In this document: one piece after another, positions 10,787-20,725 of the stretch | Numbering within the stretch: the first letter of the stretch is position 1 | How the letters are laid out: each line of letters begins with the position of its first letter | Assembly (NCBI GenBank): GCA_028695735.1 | Contig: JAQVIJ010000003.1 | Coordinates: forward strand, 62,001-126,000 | DNA from: Deltaproteobacteria bacterium | Lineage (GTDB): Bacteria; Desulfobacterota; Dissulfuribacteria; Dissulfuribacterales; DYLC01 | DNA length: 64,000 bases | Reading direction: 5' to 3' | Notes under the pieces: model-generated | Databases searched by the model: none | Told to the model about the DNA's origin: nothing | Seen by the model: only the letters and a program-made list of their open reading frames with translations | Position numbers and translations under genes: made by a program

Positions 10787-11478
10787 GTTCACATTTTAGT
10801 TCTATACATTTGTTTCGGCTGTGTGTATCTATTGCAATCCTTGCATTGTTTTCGGTCATTACCGGCTGCAGCGGTCTTATGTCCGGTGGTTCCGACGATG
10901 TCCGCATACCTCGTCTGGAGAATATAGCCGTTTTGCCTGTGGATAAGGCAGCGCTCACAGGCAGGGATACAGACTGCACCATCACCGATAACGTGTCTGG
11001 CTCTGCAGAGGAGTTGCCTAAGGGTGCCCGCAGCGCGGTTACCGCATTGATTGCCAATGAAATCAGCGGTGATGCCCGTTTCAAGGTGATACAGGAGCGG
11101 CAGTGTGTCAGCTTTCTGAATGCCATGTTGAGTGTGGATGTGAAGGCGTCACAGCTCAAATTGATACAGAATTTCGGTGCCGAATTGGGCGCCGATGCCG
11201 TGCTCTATACCAAGCTCCTGCGCTATCGGGAACGTGTGGGCTCCAACTACTCGGTGCAGACACCGGCATCAGTGGCCTTTTCCATGGTCTTGATTCGAGT
11301 TTCAGACGGCGCCGTACTCTGGCGTCACGGCTATGACGAGACACAGCAGCCCCTTTCCGAAAACCTGTTCAAGGCCGGATTTTACAGGGAGACCGGCATG
11401 CGCTGGCTGACTGCCGCGGAACTTGCAGGCTATGGCGTGAAAAAGGCCATACTGGACCTAAAAGCCCATCTGGATTGA
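10783..11478 (+). CDS. Putative lipoprotein of unknown function
   Basis: 231 residues. A hydrophobic N-terminal segment (LCVSIAILALFSVITGC) ends in a lipobox-like VITGC, so the mature protein should be acylated at Cys ~29. The body is a mixed alpha/beta domain with IAVLPVDKAAL, FKVIQERQCVSFL and GADAVLYTKLLRYRERVG, plus DGAVLWRHGYDET. That layout resembles small outer-membrane lipoproteins with a CsgG/DUF799-like fold, but I cannot name the family. It overlaps hisB by ATGA and the RNase gene by 1 nt, implying one transcript. Confidence 0.7.
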   Translation: MSSHFSSIHLFRLCVSIAILALFSVITGCSGLMSGGSDDVRIPRLENIAVLPVDKAALTGRDTDCTITDNVSGSAEELPKGARSAVTALIANEISGDARFKVIQERQCVSFLNAMLSVDVKASQLKLIQNFGAELGADAVLYTKLLRYRERVGSNYSVQTPASVAFSMVLIRVSDGAVLWRHGYDETQQPLSENLFKAGFYRETGMRWLTAAELAGYGVKKAILDLKAHLD

Positions 11479-13496
11479 TGCCGGTTTTTATGGAGATAGC
11501 CAATGGTCAGGTCATAGAGTTCCTGGATGAACAGCGTTTTATATGCGCTGTGATTCTGGATAAAAAAGGCGGGCGTTATCATGTACTTACTCATCTGGGC
11601 AGGGAACTGACCCTTTCCGATGCCCGTTTCCTGCATGTGTCTTCCCAAAAATTGCCTTATACAGATCGTGACGCTGTTCTGCATGGTCTGGAGGGGATAC
11701 ATGCAAGGCGTAATGCACTTCTCGGTGAAATAGATATCCCTTCGCTTTGGGAATTGGTCAAGGGTGAGCAAGAGGCCTGGTCCTGTGCCGGTCTTGCTCA
11801 ACTGGTTTTTACAGGCGATACAGGACCTGACCACGAGGCCGCCCTGATTCGTTCGGTTATTCTGGACCATACCTATTTCAAGTTTAAAAATGGTCAGATA
11901 GTTGTTCAGCCGGCGCATGTAGTGGAGTTGCTTCTGGCCCATCAGGAGAGGGAGAGACAGGAGCAGGAGGAACTGGCTCGCGGGGTTGCATTTTTGAAGG
12001 CCCTCTGGAGTGAAAATGAGCAGGAAAGGCGTGCGGCGCTTCAGCAGCGTGAGACAGGCGGGCTCGATGCCCTGCTTTCGAATATAGCCGATTTCTGTAT
12101 AAAAGGTGACGAGTCCCATGCGGCGTTCAAGGTTAAAAACATCTTCAAACAGGCCGGTCTGCTTCAGCCGTCTGCGCCGTTTGACACCATGGTCAAGGCA
12201 GGGATGTGGGGGGTGCATGAGAACTTGGAGCTTGCCAGACACGGGATCGAGCGGGGTTTCGGCCTCAAGGCCATGCATCAGGCCGCCAAAATAGCCGAGG
12301 AACCCTTTGAAAGGGCCGGCATGCTGGACCTGACAGCCTTGCACATCTTTACCATCGACAGCTCCGAGACCACGGACATCGACGATGCCTTGAGTTTCAG
12401 ACAGGTGGCCGCCGGTTATGAGCTGGGTGTGCATATAACCGGCGTGGGACAGCGCATTCCTGTCAAAACCCCGCTTTTCGATGAGGCCGTTCGCAGGGCT
12501 ACCAGCATTTATCTGCCTGATGAGATCATCCCCATGCTTCCAGAGGTTCTGTCAGCCGGGGCGATGAGCCTGGTCGCCGGTGAGGAACGGCCTGCCATAA
12601 GTTTTTTTGCGACCCTGGATGAACAGGCCAATATCCTGAAGACACGCGTAGCCCTGAGCCTCATTCGTGTAGCGGATCGCTTCACTTATGATGGTGTGGA
12701 CGAGTCCATCAGGAACAGACAGCAACCGTTTGAAACCCTCCTCGCCTTGTGTGAGACGCTTCAGCAGAGGAGGATCGAGGCAGGGGCCATGCCGCTGCCC
12801 ATTCCCGATGTCAACATCAGGATTGTAAACGGCGAGCCGGAGGTCTCCTTGCAGCCCATAGGGCCGGCCCGTTTTCTGGTGTCAGAGTGCATGGTGCTGG
12901 CCAATCGAATGGCCGCTGAATTTCTGCGGGACAATCATATCCCCGCCATTTATCGCTCTCAGCCTGCTCCAAAGTCCAAACTCATATCCGGCATCTCCAC
13001 CGATATAAAACTGAATTACCGCCAGCGCAGATTTATCAGCAGGGGTGTCATCTCGCAGGAACCGGATTTTCACAGCGGTCTTGGGCTGGAGGCATATACC
13101 ACGGTTACCTCGCCTCTTCGCAGGGGTTTGGATCTGCTGATGCAGCAACAGATAGCCAGTTTTCTGAATTCAGGGTTGCCGCTGCATACCTCAGCCGACC
13201 TGGAGAGCCTGGCTATTTATCTGAATGAAGGCCTCATATCCGCGGCCATGGTCTCCAGCAGCCGTCACCGCTATTGGCTTTTGAGGCATCTCGAGAGGCG
13301 AATCAACCAGCCGTTGCGGGCATGGGTCCTGGATGAGCTTCCGCAAAAGACGCTGGTGGTGTTGCACGATTACCTGATGCCGGTGGAGATGCCCAAACCC
13401 ATAGGCATGGCAGTGACGCCGGATCAGGATGTAACGGTTTATGTGAATCGGGTCAGTGCCAGAGAAGGCGTTTTAAGGGCCTCCTGGAGTGCCTGA
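11478..13496 (+). CDS. Ribonuclease II/R family exoribonuclease (RNB domain)
   Basis: About 672 residues. The RNB core opens with IFTIDSSETTDIDDALSF, whose Asp cluster binds the catalytic metal, and continues through FLVSECMVLANRMAAEFL and the YTTVTSPLRRGLDLL arginine motif. The N-terminal ~280 residues lack an obvious cold-shock pair but have a long charged helix (HQERERQEQEELARG). A small C-terminal S1-like barrel is possible (DVTVYVNRVSAREG). It degrades RNA 3' to 5'. ATG 11478 overlaps the lipoprotein stop; TTG 11475 and ATG 11490 are alternatives, none with a strong ribosome site. Confidence 0.85.
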   Translation: MPVFMEIANGQVIEFLDEQRFICAVILDKKGGRYHVLTHLGRELTLSDARFLHVSSQKLPYTDRDAVLHGLEGIHARRNALLGEIDIPSLWELVKGEQEAWSCAGLAQLVFTGDTGPDHEAALIRSVILDHTYFKFKNGQIVVQPAHVVELLLAHQERERQEQEELARGVAFLKALWSENEQERRAALQQRETGGLDALLSNIADFCIKGDESHAAFKVKNIFKQAGLLQPSAPFDTMVKAGMWGVHENLELARHGIERGFGLKAMHQAAKIAEEPFERAGMLDLTALHIFTIDSSETTDIDDALSFRQVAAGYELGVHITGVGQRIPVKTPLFDEAVRRATSIYLPDEIIPMLPEVLSAGAMSLVAGEERPAISFFATLDEQANILKTRVALSLIRVADRFTYDGVDESIRNRQQPFETLLALCETLQQRRIEAGAMPLPIPDVNIRIVNGEPEVSLQPIGPARFLVSECMVLANRMAAEFLRDNHIPAIYRSQPAPKSKLISGISTDIKLNYRQRRFISRGVISQEPDFHSGLGLEAYTTVTSPLRRGLDLLMQQQIASFLNSGLPLHTSADLESLAIYLNEGLISAAMVSSSRHRYWLLRHLERRINQPLRAWVLDELPQKTLVVLHDYLMPVEMPKPIGMAVTPDQDVTVYVNRVSAREGVLRASWSA

Positions 13497-13513
13497 AGGT
13501 CTGATGCAATGCC

Positions 13514-14377
13514 ATGAGTGTGGTGGTTTTTGATCCAAAAGAACGTATAGCTGCCCTTGTCAGGGCATATCTCCTGGATTTGAACCGTTTTGCCCGAGAG
13601 AAGAAGGAGGCTGTGGCCCTGTTTCTGAGGGCGCTTCGCATTCTCGATATCTCCGTATGCAGGGAGATATTTTTTGTGCTGGGGGCCTTTGTCAAGGAAG
13701 AGACGGCCATTCCCATCTACGAACTCATGCAGGAGAGTGACGCATCCGACGAAATAAAGGACTATGCCGCCGTTCATCTGAGCGTCATAGGCCCTTTTCT
13801 GAACCATCCTCAGCAGTTGTTATCGCGTTTGCTGTCCGATGTGGCCCATGGAGACCATGAGCGCCGCATTCGCGCCATTCTGGCCATCGGGTGGGAGGGC
13901 AATCTTGTGGCGGCCCTGCCGCTTATCGAATGTATCTATGATGATAATCAGGAAATACAGGAGATAGCCATTGCAGCCCTGTGTAATCTACATGAGAAGC
14001 GTGTGGTCAGACTCCTCATGGACAGGCTTGCTACCTGTTCGAAGGAGGTCAAAAAGGTCATTTTGTTAAACTTGTGGCGTTTTCAAGAGACATCTCCCGA
14101 AATCGTTGCTTTATATCTGAAAGAATTGCAATTCGGAGATGAGGATATAAAGCCCGGGCTCATGGCCCTGTTGAAACAGTTTGAGATGCCCGGCTACGAG
14201 AATGAATTTCGCGGGCTTTTGAGCCATGAAGACCAGGAGATTCGGGCTACAGCCGTGGAGGTGCTTGCCAGACAGGGTCGGCTCGACGCACAGGAATTGC
14301 GGTGTCTGGCAAACGATCCCGCCATGCCGGTAAAGAGGGCTGCGATCAAGGCGCTGCATGCCTCCACTGCACGATGA
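13514..14377 (+). CDS. HEAT-repeat protein
   Basis: 287 residues, almost entirely paired helices. HEAT units are visible at RRIRAILAIGWEGNLVAALP, QEIQEIAIAALCNLHEKRVV, EVKKVILLNLWRF, QEIRATAVEVLARQGRLDA and MPVKRAAIKALHAS. Such scaffolds bind proteins or adapt signalling complexes, and no enzymatic motif is present. It starts 17 nt after the RNase gene and probably ends that transcript. The next gene, adk, has its own leader. Function unknown. Confidence 0.7.
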   Translation: MSVVVFDPKERIAALVRAYLLDLNRFAREKKEAVALFLRALRILDISVCREIFFVLGAFVKEETAIPIYELMQESDASDEIKDYAAVHLSVIGPFLNHPQQLLSRLLSDVAHGDHERRIRAILAIGWEGNLVAALPLIECIYDDNQEIQEIAIAALCNLHEKRVVRLLMDRLATCSKEVKKVILLNLWRFQETSPEIVALYLKELQFGDEDIKPGLMALLKQFEMPGYENEFRGLLSHEDQEIRATAVEVLARQGRLDAQELRCLANDPAMPVKRAAIKALHASTAR

Positions 14378-14408
14378 TTTCTCTGATAACCGTCTGACTG
14401 GGTGGTTT

Positions 14409-14468
14409 CCCCCTTGATTCAATTGTGGAATTTTGGGGGTAACTGCTTATTGCTTTTTTTGTTTTTTT
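14409..14468 (+). terminator. Possible terminator after the HEAT gene
   Basis: CCCCC-TTG-ATTC (14409-14420) pairs with GAAT-TTT-GGGGG (14428-14439), leaving an internal loop. A T-rich stretch (CTTTTTTTGTTTTTTT) follows after about 13 nt. The gap between stem and T-run is longer than usual, so this is tentative. The rest of the adk leader shows only AT-rich sequence and a GGAGG ribosome site. Confidence 0.35.
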
Positions 14469-14499
14469 GATTATAAAACAACCTCGTGGCTGTTTATAA

Positions 14500-15186
<687 letters not shown>

Positions 15187-15224
15187 TTTTGCAAGGCTCA
15201 CTAAAGCGTTATTTGTTGTGATTA

Positions 15225-15265
15225 CAGGGCTTGATCCTTACAAAGGGGGTCAAGCCCTGTTTTTT
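15225..15265 (+). terminator. Rho-independent terminator of adk
   Basis: Perfect 10-bp stem CAGGGCTTGA (15225-15234) / TCAAGCCCTG (15250-15259), a 15-nt loop, then TTTTTT. It lies 38 nt after the adk stop. Confidence 0.85.
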
Positions 15266-15307
15266 GGGGTGATATTGAAAAAATGTCAGCAAGCCCACCG
15301 GCTCATT

Positions 15308-15367
15308 TTTTCCATGTGTTTTTGCCTCATTCACCAACTGCTCGGATATACGAACTGATGTTGCCAT
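15308..15367 (-). pseudogene. 5' remnant of a ParD-like antitoxin gene
   Basis: From ATG 15367 the minus strand reads MATSVRISEQLVNEAKTHGK. This closely matches the N-terminal strand and helix I remember from ParD-like type II antitoxins. After about 20 residues the similarity stops: the expected RSVPKQIEYW helix is absent and the frame runs into the adk terminator, ending at 15209. No toxin gene is adjacent. It looks like a decayed fragment stranded between adk and the Ehr operon. Identification rests on a short match. Confidence 0.45.
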
Positions 15368-15394
15368 TTTGCTGCCGTATCTATTAGCCATTTT

Positions 15395-16135
15395 TTATTT
15401 GAAGAACCTCAAGAAGGCATCGAGATTGGTCATGGGATGGGGTGGGCAGCCAGGGATGTAGAGGTCCACGGGCACAAGGGTCTCAAGTGGAATGATCTCT
15501 GGGCTGCCTCGAAACGGACCGCCTGAGATGGCGCAACAGCCTGCTGCTATTACGATTTTGGGTTCAGGGACTGCATCATAGGTGCGCAGCAGGGCCTCTC
15601 TCATGTTACGGGTCACTGGGCCTGTGACATGTATGCCGTCTGCATGGCGAGGTGAGGCCGCAAAGCCTATGCCAAAGCGGGAGAGGTCAAAAAACGGGGT
15701 GTTGAGCACATTGGTGTCTGCCTCACAGGCATTGCAGCCTCCTGCGGATACCTGGCGCAGTTGAACAGACCTGCCGAACAATCCCTGAACGTCTTTTCGC
15801 CTGTGGACCGTGAGGTCAGGCATGGCCCCTGATGTGAGCAGGTCTTCCCGTCTGGTGGCAGCCATGGCGAATTCGTTGGTAAAATGTACAAATTCACCGT
15901 TGGATATGCGTTCACACAGGCCGCAGAAGACACATTTTCCCAGGTCGATGAGCCTTTTTTTGGCATCTATGGCCTCCTGTGGGCACATCTCTGCGCATCT
16001 TTGAGCCATTTCGTCTCTGCACGCTGTGTTGACTTGGGGAAGCCCCTTGAAATGCCTGTGCAGTGTAAGGGGTTTTGTTGGGTATTGGCTGGTCCTGTAG
16101 CCCTGATGAATGCGTGTCTTTAGAATCTTGAGCAT
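15395..16135 (-). CDS. Ehr/hydrogenase-4-like small subunit (NuoB-type) with N-terminal ferredoxin
   Basis: 246 residues. The first ~90 form a ferredoxin-like segment: CAEMCPQEAI plus CVFCGLCERI. It is followed by a NuoB/HyfI domain with GGCNACEADTNV, AAGCCAISGG and IPGCPPHP, the cysteine set for the proximal [4Fe-4S] cluster. These features would pass electrons to or from the large subunit. The fused ferredoxin probably replaces a separate HyfH/NuoI subunit, which is missing. It is last of six genes in the operon, 9 nt after the large-subunit gene. Because the large subunit has lost its Ni ligands, I call it Ehr-like rather than hydrogenase. Confidence 0.85.
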   Translation of the reverse strand: MLKILKTRIHQGYRTSQYPTKPLTLHRHFKGLPQVNTACRDEMAQRCAEMCPQEAIDAKKRLIDLGKCVFCGLCERISNGEFVHFTNEFAMAATRREDLLTSGAMPDLTVHRRKDVQGLFGRSVQLRQVSAGGCNACEADTNVLNTPFFDLSRFGIGFAASPRHADGIHVTGPVTRNMREALLRTYDAVPEPKIVIAAGCCAISGGPFRGSPEIIPLETLVPVDLYIPGCPPHPMTNLDAFLRFFK

Positions 16136-16144
16136 GGTCTCCTC

Positions 16145-17716
16145 CTATAGATCAAACCCGCAGTAGGAGAGGTTGAAGCTTTTGTTGTTCAGTGGAAAGT
16201 CCGAGATCTCCTCGTTTCTTAAGGCCATGGCCAGGCCTGTCCAGTTGTGAAATGACGGGTCTTTGATCTTGTAGCGCAGAATGCCGCCCCTGGAGTCCGT
16301 GAGCACACAGTGGGAGAGCTCCCCTCGCCAGGCCTCGTTCAAAGTGGTGACACAGCTGCTCGAGGCCAATGATACCTCACCTGTCCAGACCACCGGCTGA
16401 GTGGTGACAGGTCGTTGCAAAAGTCTCTCTATGATGTCGAGGGAGTGCAAGATCTCCTCGAAACGCACCATGGCCCTGGAAAAGACGCCTCCATGGGTGC
16501 GTGTGTGAAGGCATGCAGGGATCTCGCTGTATTTTTCTGTGGGGAATGCTTGCCTTACATCATAGTCTATGCCTGAGGCCCTGCCTGCCACTCCCACCAG
16601 CGGTATCTCACGGCTGACCACTCCGCAGCCGTCAAAACGGGCCTGCACCGTGTGGGCTGAAAAGAGCAGGTCCCCAACCTCTTTAATCTCAGGCCTGAGT
16701 TCTTTTATCTTGCTTAAAATGAGGTTTCTGGAGTCCTCGATGAGACCCATTGTGACTCCGCCCGGCCTTACCAGGTTCTTGCCGAAGCGGTTGCCGGCCA
16801 TGACCAGCAGCAGGTTCAGAAACTCCCCGCGAATGCGGCCAAAGTATGCGGCACTGGAATTAAAGGCCACATCTCCGCTCAATGCGCCTAAGTCCCCCAC
16901 ATGGTTTGCGATGCGTTCCAGCTCCAGCGCCACGGTGCGCAGGGTCTTTGCCCCGTCGTCAGGGGTGAGGTTCAAAAGGGCCTCCATGGCCTGACTGAAA
17001 CACAGGGCGTTTCCCACCGCCGTGTCTCCGGCTATGCCTTCTATGAGAATGGGAAGCCTTTTGAAGGGCACTGATGTGAGCAGGGGCTCCACTCCCCTGT
17101 GCTGGTATCCCAATTGAATCTCTAAGTGCAGCACCCGTTCTCCTATACACTGAAAGCGAAAGTGGCCGGGTTCGATGATGCCTGCATGCACAGGGCCTAC
17201 GCCCACCTCGTGTATCTCTTCCCCTTCCACTTGAAAATACGGATAGTTGCCAGGGATGTCTTGAGTATAGTCATTGCCGAAGACATCCTTGACCCCGCGG
17301 CAGTTGGCGTGGTAGCGAACGGGTTTGAGCCAGGGGTGATCTTTGGGTATAAGACCGAATTGTTCGGCGATCTCCCGCTCAAAGAGCTGAAAACGCATGT
17401 CCTGACGGCTTAAGGCGTCAAAGGTCTCGGGTGCTGTGGTCTGAACCGCAAAGAGCTGGTGATCCTTACGCAGGACTGCCATCAGTTGAACAGTGCCTTC
17501 CTCTTCATAGCTGAAGAAGTCCCGTGAAGGGGCGTTGAAGCCCAACATCAACACCTCTTTGATTGAAGGGTCCTCCTGATAGGCAAAGAACTGCACCACC
17601 TCGGCCCCCTTGAAGGCCAGCTTCAAAAGATTGGTCCTGAATTCAGAAAAATGCAGATATGGCACTTGAATGCGCTTAAAGGGTCTGCCGTTTTGAATGG
17701 TTAAGAAATCAGCCAT
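16145..17716 (-). CDS. Ehr/hydrogenase-4-like large subunit lacking Ni-binding cysteines
   Basis: 523 residues from ATG 17716, chosen because GGGAGG lies 8 nt upstream; a longer frame starts at 17779. An N-terminal NuoC-like part (to about residue 150, FEREIAEQFGLIPKDHPWLKP) is fused to a NuoD/HycE-type domain (LHLEIQLGYQHRGVEP). Where group 4 [NiFe] hydrogenases have ERICGIC, this protein has EGIAGDT. Where they end in DPCxxC, it ends SFNLSYCGFDL. Both Ni-coordinating CxxC pairs are therefore absent and hydrogen chemistry is unlikely. The partner small subunit keeps its cluster cysteines. The substrate site is probably different and unknown. Confidence 0.85.
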   Translation of the reverse strand: MADFLTIQNGRPFKRIQVPYLHFSEFRTNLLKLAFKGAEVVQFFAYQEDPSIKEVLMLGFNAPSRDFFSYEEEGTVQLMAVLRKDHQLFAVQTTAPETFDALSRQDMRFQLFEREIAEQFGLIPKDHPWLKPVRYHANCRGVKDVFGNDYTQDIPGNYPYFQVEGEEIHEVGVGPVHAGIIEPGHFRFQCIGERVLHLEIQLGYQHRGVEPLLTSVPFKRLPILIEGIAGDTAVGNALCFSQAMEALLNLTPDDGAKTLRTVALELERIANHVGDLGALSGDVAFNSSAAYFGRIRGEFLNLLLVMAGNRFGKNLVRPGGVTMGLIEDSRNLILSKIKELRPEIKEVGDLLFSAHTVQARFDGCGVVSREIPLVGVAGRASGIDYDVRQAFPTEKYSEIPACLHTRTHGGVFSRAMVRFEEILHSLDIIERLLQRPVTTQPVVWTGEVSLASSSCVTTLNEAWRGELSHCVLTDSRGGILRYKIKDPSFHNWTGLAMALRNEEISDFPLNNKSFNLSYCGFDL

Positions 17717-19154
17717 GAATATAGCCTCCCATGGTGAGCGCAACGCCCTGATATTTGACTGCCATGGAGATGGCCTCATGAATGCCTTGTGGCAGATAAA
17801 TGGTGAGTAAAACAGATGTGGCGATGAGGAGATAGATGGGGATTACCATTCGCCATTTCTCAGGGACCAGAAGCTCACCCGTAAAATTCCCAAAGGAGAT
17901 GCGAATGACCGCCTTGGCGGCCCCAGCAAAGACCAGGGCAAGCCCTATGAGAAAGACAGCCGTTTGAAGATAGGCCTGTTGCTGTAAGGCGCCGAAGACT
18001 ATGAGCATTTCACTTAAAAAGATACCAAATGGCGGAAAGCCGGAGATGCCGGCAAAGCCTGACATAAAGGCTGTAAAGGTGCGAGGCATGTAACGGGGCA
18101 TGCGGCCTGTCTCTCGAATCTTCTTGCTGCCGAAACCCAAAAGCATGTTGCCCGATGAGAGAAAGAGGGAGGACTTCAGCAGGGCATGATGAATGAGGTG
18201 CAAAAGGGCGCCGTAGGCCGCAAGCCCTCCAATACCTATGCCAAAGGCTATTACACCCATGTTTTCGATGCTGGAATAGGCCAAAAGACGCTTGTAATTG
18301 TCCTGCTGCATCATGAATACCGCGGCTATGAGAATGGAAAAGAGTCCGAACCACACCAGAAGCTGGCTGGAATACCATTGAATGCCGGCAGAGGTCAAAA
18401 GCCCATGGGTCTTTAAAATGCCCAGGAATGCACAGTTCAGCAGGGCGCCTGAAAGCAGGGCGGAGACAGGGCTGGGCGCCTCGCTGTGGGCGTCAGGCAG
18501 CCAGGTGTGCATGGGTGCAAGGCCCATCTTGGTGCCATATCCGATGAGGGTGAAGATGAAGCCTGCCTTAAGCCATATGGGCTCCACTCCAGTGGCATTC
18601 TTCAGCAGGTTTTGAAAGGTCATGGAGGTGTTTGAGTCGCTGCTCTTGATGGCCATCAGCGTAAAAAATACGCCCAGAAGTGCCAATGCAATGCCCACGG
18701 AGCAGATCAGGACATATTTCCAAGTGGCCTCCAGGGCCTCTTTTGAGCGGTGTAAAAATATGAGCGGCGCACTCATGAGGGTGGTGGCCTCTATGGCTAT
18801 CCATAGGACTATGATGTGATCCGTTACAGCCGCCATGCCCATGGCAGCCAAAAACAAGAGCAGACATGCGGAGAACACAGGCTCGTTGTGCATCTCCGTC
18901 TCGGCCATGTATGAAACCGTGTAGAAGGCCACCATCAAATAGAGAAAAGAGGTGACCAGGAGCACCAGATTGCCCTCAGGCGTGGTCTGAAAATAGTCGG
19001 GCCAGAGGGCGGGCAAACCCTGAAAACAGATGATGCCAGTAAAGCCCAGATGCAATACGCCGAGGCCGGTTATTACCATACGGCCCATGGCCCTTGGCAG
19101 AAAGAAGGTAAGAATGCCTGTAAGTGCAGGGATTATGAATATGAGTTCCAGCAT
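17709..19154 (-). CDS. Ehr/HyfF-like antiporter-type membrane subunit (NuoM/N family)
   Basis: 481 residues with about 13-14 membrane segments. Proton-channel motifs are present: IVLWIAIEATTLMSAPLI (TM5 Glu), GTKMGLAPMHTWLPDAHSEA (TM7 Lys and amphipathic loop), and YKRLLAYSSIENMG. These belong to the Mrp/NuoLMN antiporter family and suggest proton or sodium translocation. It overlaps the start of the large-subunit gene by 8 nt and follows the HyfE-like gene by 3 nt. It is the second antiporter-type subunit of the operon, beside the product of 20726-22720. Confidence 0.85.
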   Translation of the reverse strand: MLELIFIIPALTGILTFFLPRAMGRMVITGLGVLHLGFTGIICFQGLPALWPDYFQTTPEGNLVLLVTSFLYLMVAFYTVSYMAETEMHNEPVFSACLLLFLAAMGMAAVTDHIIVLWIAIEATTLMSAPLIFLHRSKEALEATWKYVLICSVGIALALLGVFFTLMAIKSSDSNTSMTFQNLLKNATGVEPIWLKAGFIFTLIGYGTKMGLAPMHTWLPDAHSEAPSPVSALLSGALLNCAFLGILKTHGLLTSAGIQWYSSQLLVWFGLFSILIAAVFMMQQDNYKRLLAYSSIENMGVIAFGIGIGGLAAYGALLHLIHHALLKSSLFLSSGNMLLGFGSKKIRETGRMPRYMPRTFTAFMSGFAGISGFPPFGIFLSEMLIVFGALQQQAYLQTAVFLIGLALVFAGAAKAVIRISFGNFTGELLVPEKWRMVIPIYLLIATSVLLTIYLPQGIHEAISMAVKYQGVALTMGGYIHG

Positions 19155-19157
19155 GTG

Positions 19158-19811
19158 TTACCCCTTTAATTCCTGCAAAAACATGGTGTCTGCGTCGTCA
19201 AAGGAACGGCTTATTCTGTGTACTATGATGCCCATCACCATAATGCCCACCAGGATGTCCAGAAGTATGCCGAATTCCACCACGAATTGCGTATGTGCCT
19301 CTCGCGCCAGTACAGAACCGGCCAGATAGATGCCGTTTTCCAGAATGAGATAGCCTGTGGCCTGTGTAAGTGCCTTGTGTCGGGCTACGAGCAGAAAGAG
19401 TCCTGCTGCAATGGTGGTAAAGGCAGCCGGCAGAAGAAGGGGATGCAGACCTTCTGAGGCCACTTGCATTTTATGGCTTATAAAGGCGGCGATTACCATC
19501 ATGACCAGGCCTGTAAGAATGGAGGCGTGATAGCCGATAATGGGTTCCAGTTCCATCTTGGCAGACACCCTTTGGCTTGCAAACCAGAGCAGCCCAGGCA
19601 TCACCACCCCTTTGATGCCGATAAAGAGCAGGAGAAAAAGGATGTCCAATTGGGATGCGGTGTGAACGCGTTCCAACAAAAACGGCACCAGTGAGACCAG
19701 CACTCCCTGAAATGCCATGATGCGAATGAGTTCCTGAATGCGACTGCTTCCCAGGGCCATGAGCACTGAAAGCAGGATTAAAACCAGTGAGATATCCGAC
19801 AGGTGTAACAT
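19158..19811 (-). CDS. Ehr/HyfE-like membrane subunit (NuoK-related)
   Basis: 217 residues from ATG 19811, with GGAG 7 nt upstream; the longer frame to 19829 would overlap the previous gene. It has about six or seven hydrophobic segments and follows the HyfE pattern, with a NuoK-like C-terminal half (LLVARHKALTQATGYLILENGIYL). The acidic residue in LILENG fits a proton-path position in this family. It lies between the HyfC-like and HyfF-like genes, in the same order as in hydrogenase-4 operons. Confidence 0.8.
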   Translation of the reverse strand: MLHLSDISLVLILLSVLMALGSSRIQELIRIMAFQGVLVSLVPFLLERVHTASQLDILFLLLFIGIKGVVMPGLLWFASQRVSAKMELEPIIGYHASILTGLVMMVIAAFISHKMQVASEGLHPLLLPAAFTTIAAGLFLLVARHKALTQATGYLILENGIYLAGSVLAREAHTQFVVEFGILLDILVGIMVMGIIVHRISRSFDDADTMFLQELKG

Positions 19812-19812
19812 G

Positions 19813-20721
19813 TTACATCTCCAGTACAAGGATTACTGCAAAAAAGGCCAGGGCAAAGGAGGTAAGTATGAATTTGGGCACAAGCCGCATGCGAAAACGG
19901 GCGGTTATGGATTCTATGATGCCGATGGTGAGGTAGATTGCTGTGATGACAGCAAAAAAGGCCGGTATGGCTGTGATTGTACTGAGCTCTGGCAAAAGCA
20001 GGTCTGCTATGAGGGTGGCATAAAAAAGGAGTTTGAGCCAGGCGCTCATCTCGATGAATGCCAGGTCCGGGCCGCTGTGGTCCAAAATCATGACCTCGTG
20101 TATCATGGTGAGTTCCAGGTGTGTGGCAGGGTCGTCCACTGGCACACGGGAGTTTTCAGCCAATAACACCACGAACAGGGCAATGGCAATGAGGAGCAGG
20201 ATGGCACCCTCAGGTCTCCAGATGGAGATGGCATTGGGCCCTGTGAAATAGTCGTTCAGGCTCAGAGTGCCGTTTAGTTTGTAAAAGAGCATCAGCACTG
20301 TAAAGAGTGTGGCCTCACACAAAAACGAGAAGTATGCCTCCCGTGCGGCCCCCATGCCTTCAAAGGGCGAGGCTGTGTCCAGGGCCGCTATAATCAAAAA
20401 GAACCTGGCTATTCCAAAGAGATATAGCACCAGAATCACATCGCCAGAAAAGGAGAGCAGGGCAGGCATTCGGGCTATTGGTAGAAATAGAATGGCTATG
20501 ACAGAGACAGCCAGGGAGATCACAGGCATGGTCTGAAACACAAAGGTGGTGGATTCGCTGTAAACAGAGCCTTTTTTCAGGAGTTTGGCCAGGGTGTAGT
20601 AGTTTATGAGGAGTGGAGGCCCTTGTTTGCCCACTAAAAAGGCCTTGGTCTTGGTAATTACGGCCGAAAAGAGCGGGGCAAGGGCTACGGCCAAGAGGTA
20701 GATGAAAAGGGATGTCAGCAT
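19813..20721 (-). CDS. Ehr/HyfC-like membrane subunit (NuoH family)
   Basis: 302 residues from ATG 20721, with GGAGG 7 nt upstream. It has about eight membrane segments. Family motifs are KQGPPLLINYYTLAKLLKK near the N-terminus, SPFEGMGAAREA, and VPVDDPATHLELTMIHEVM, which matches the HyfC/HycD signature. In complex I and group 4 hydrogenases this subunit couples the peripheral arm to the ion pumps. It starts 4 nt after the HyfB-like stop. Confident as a family member, with no independent clue to substrate. Confidence 0.88.
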   Translation of the reverse strand: MLTSLFIYLLAVALAPLFSAVITKTKAFLVGKQGPPLLINYYTLAKLLKKGSVYSESTTFVFQTMPVISLAVSVIAILFLPIARMPALLSFSGDVILVLYLFGIARFFLIIAALDTASPFEGMGAAREAYFSFLCEATLFTVLMLFYKLNGTLSLNDYFTGPNAISIWRPEGAILLLIAIALFVVLLAENSRVPVDDPATHLELTMIHEVMILDHSGPDLAFIEMSAWLKLLFYATLIADLLLPELSTITAIPAFFAVITAIYLTIGIIESITARFRMRLVPKFILTSFALAFFAVILVLEM

Positions 20722-20725
20722 GAAA

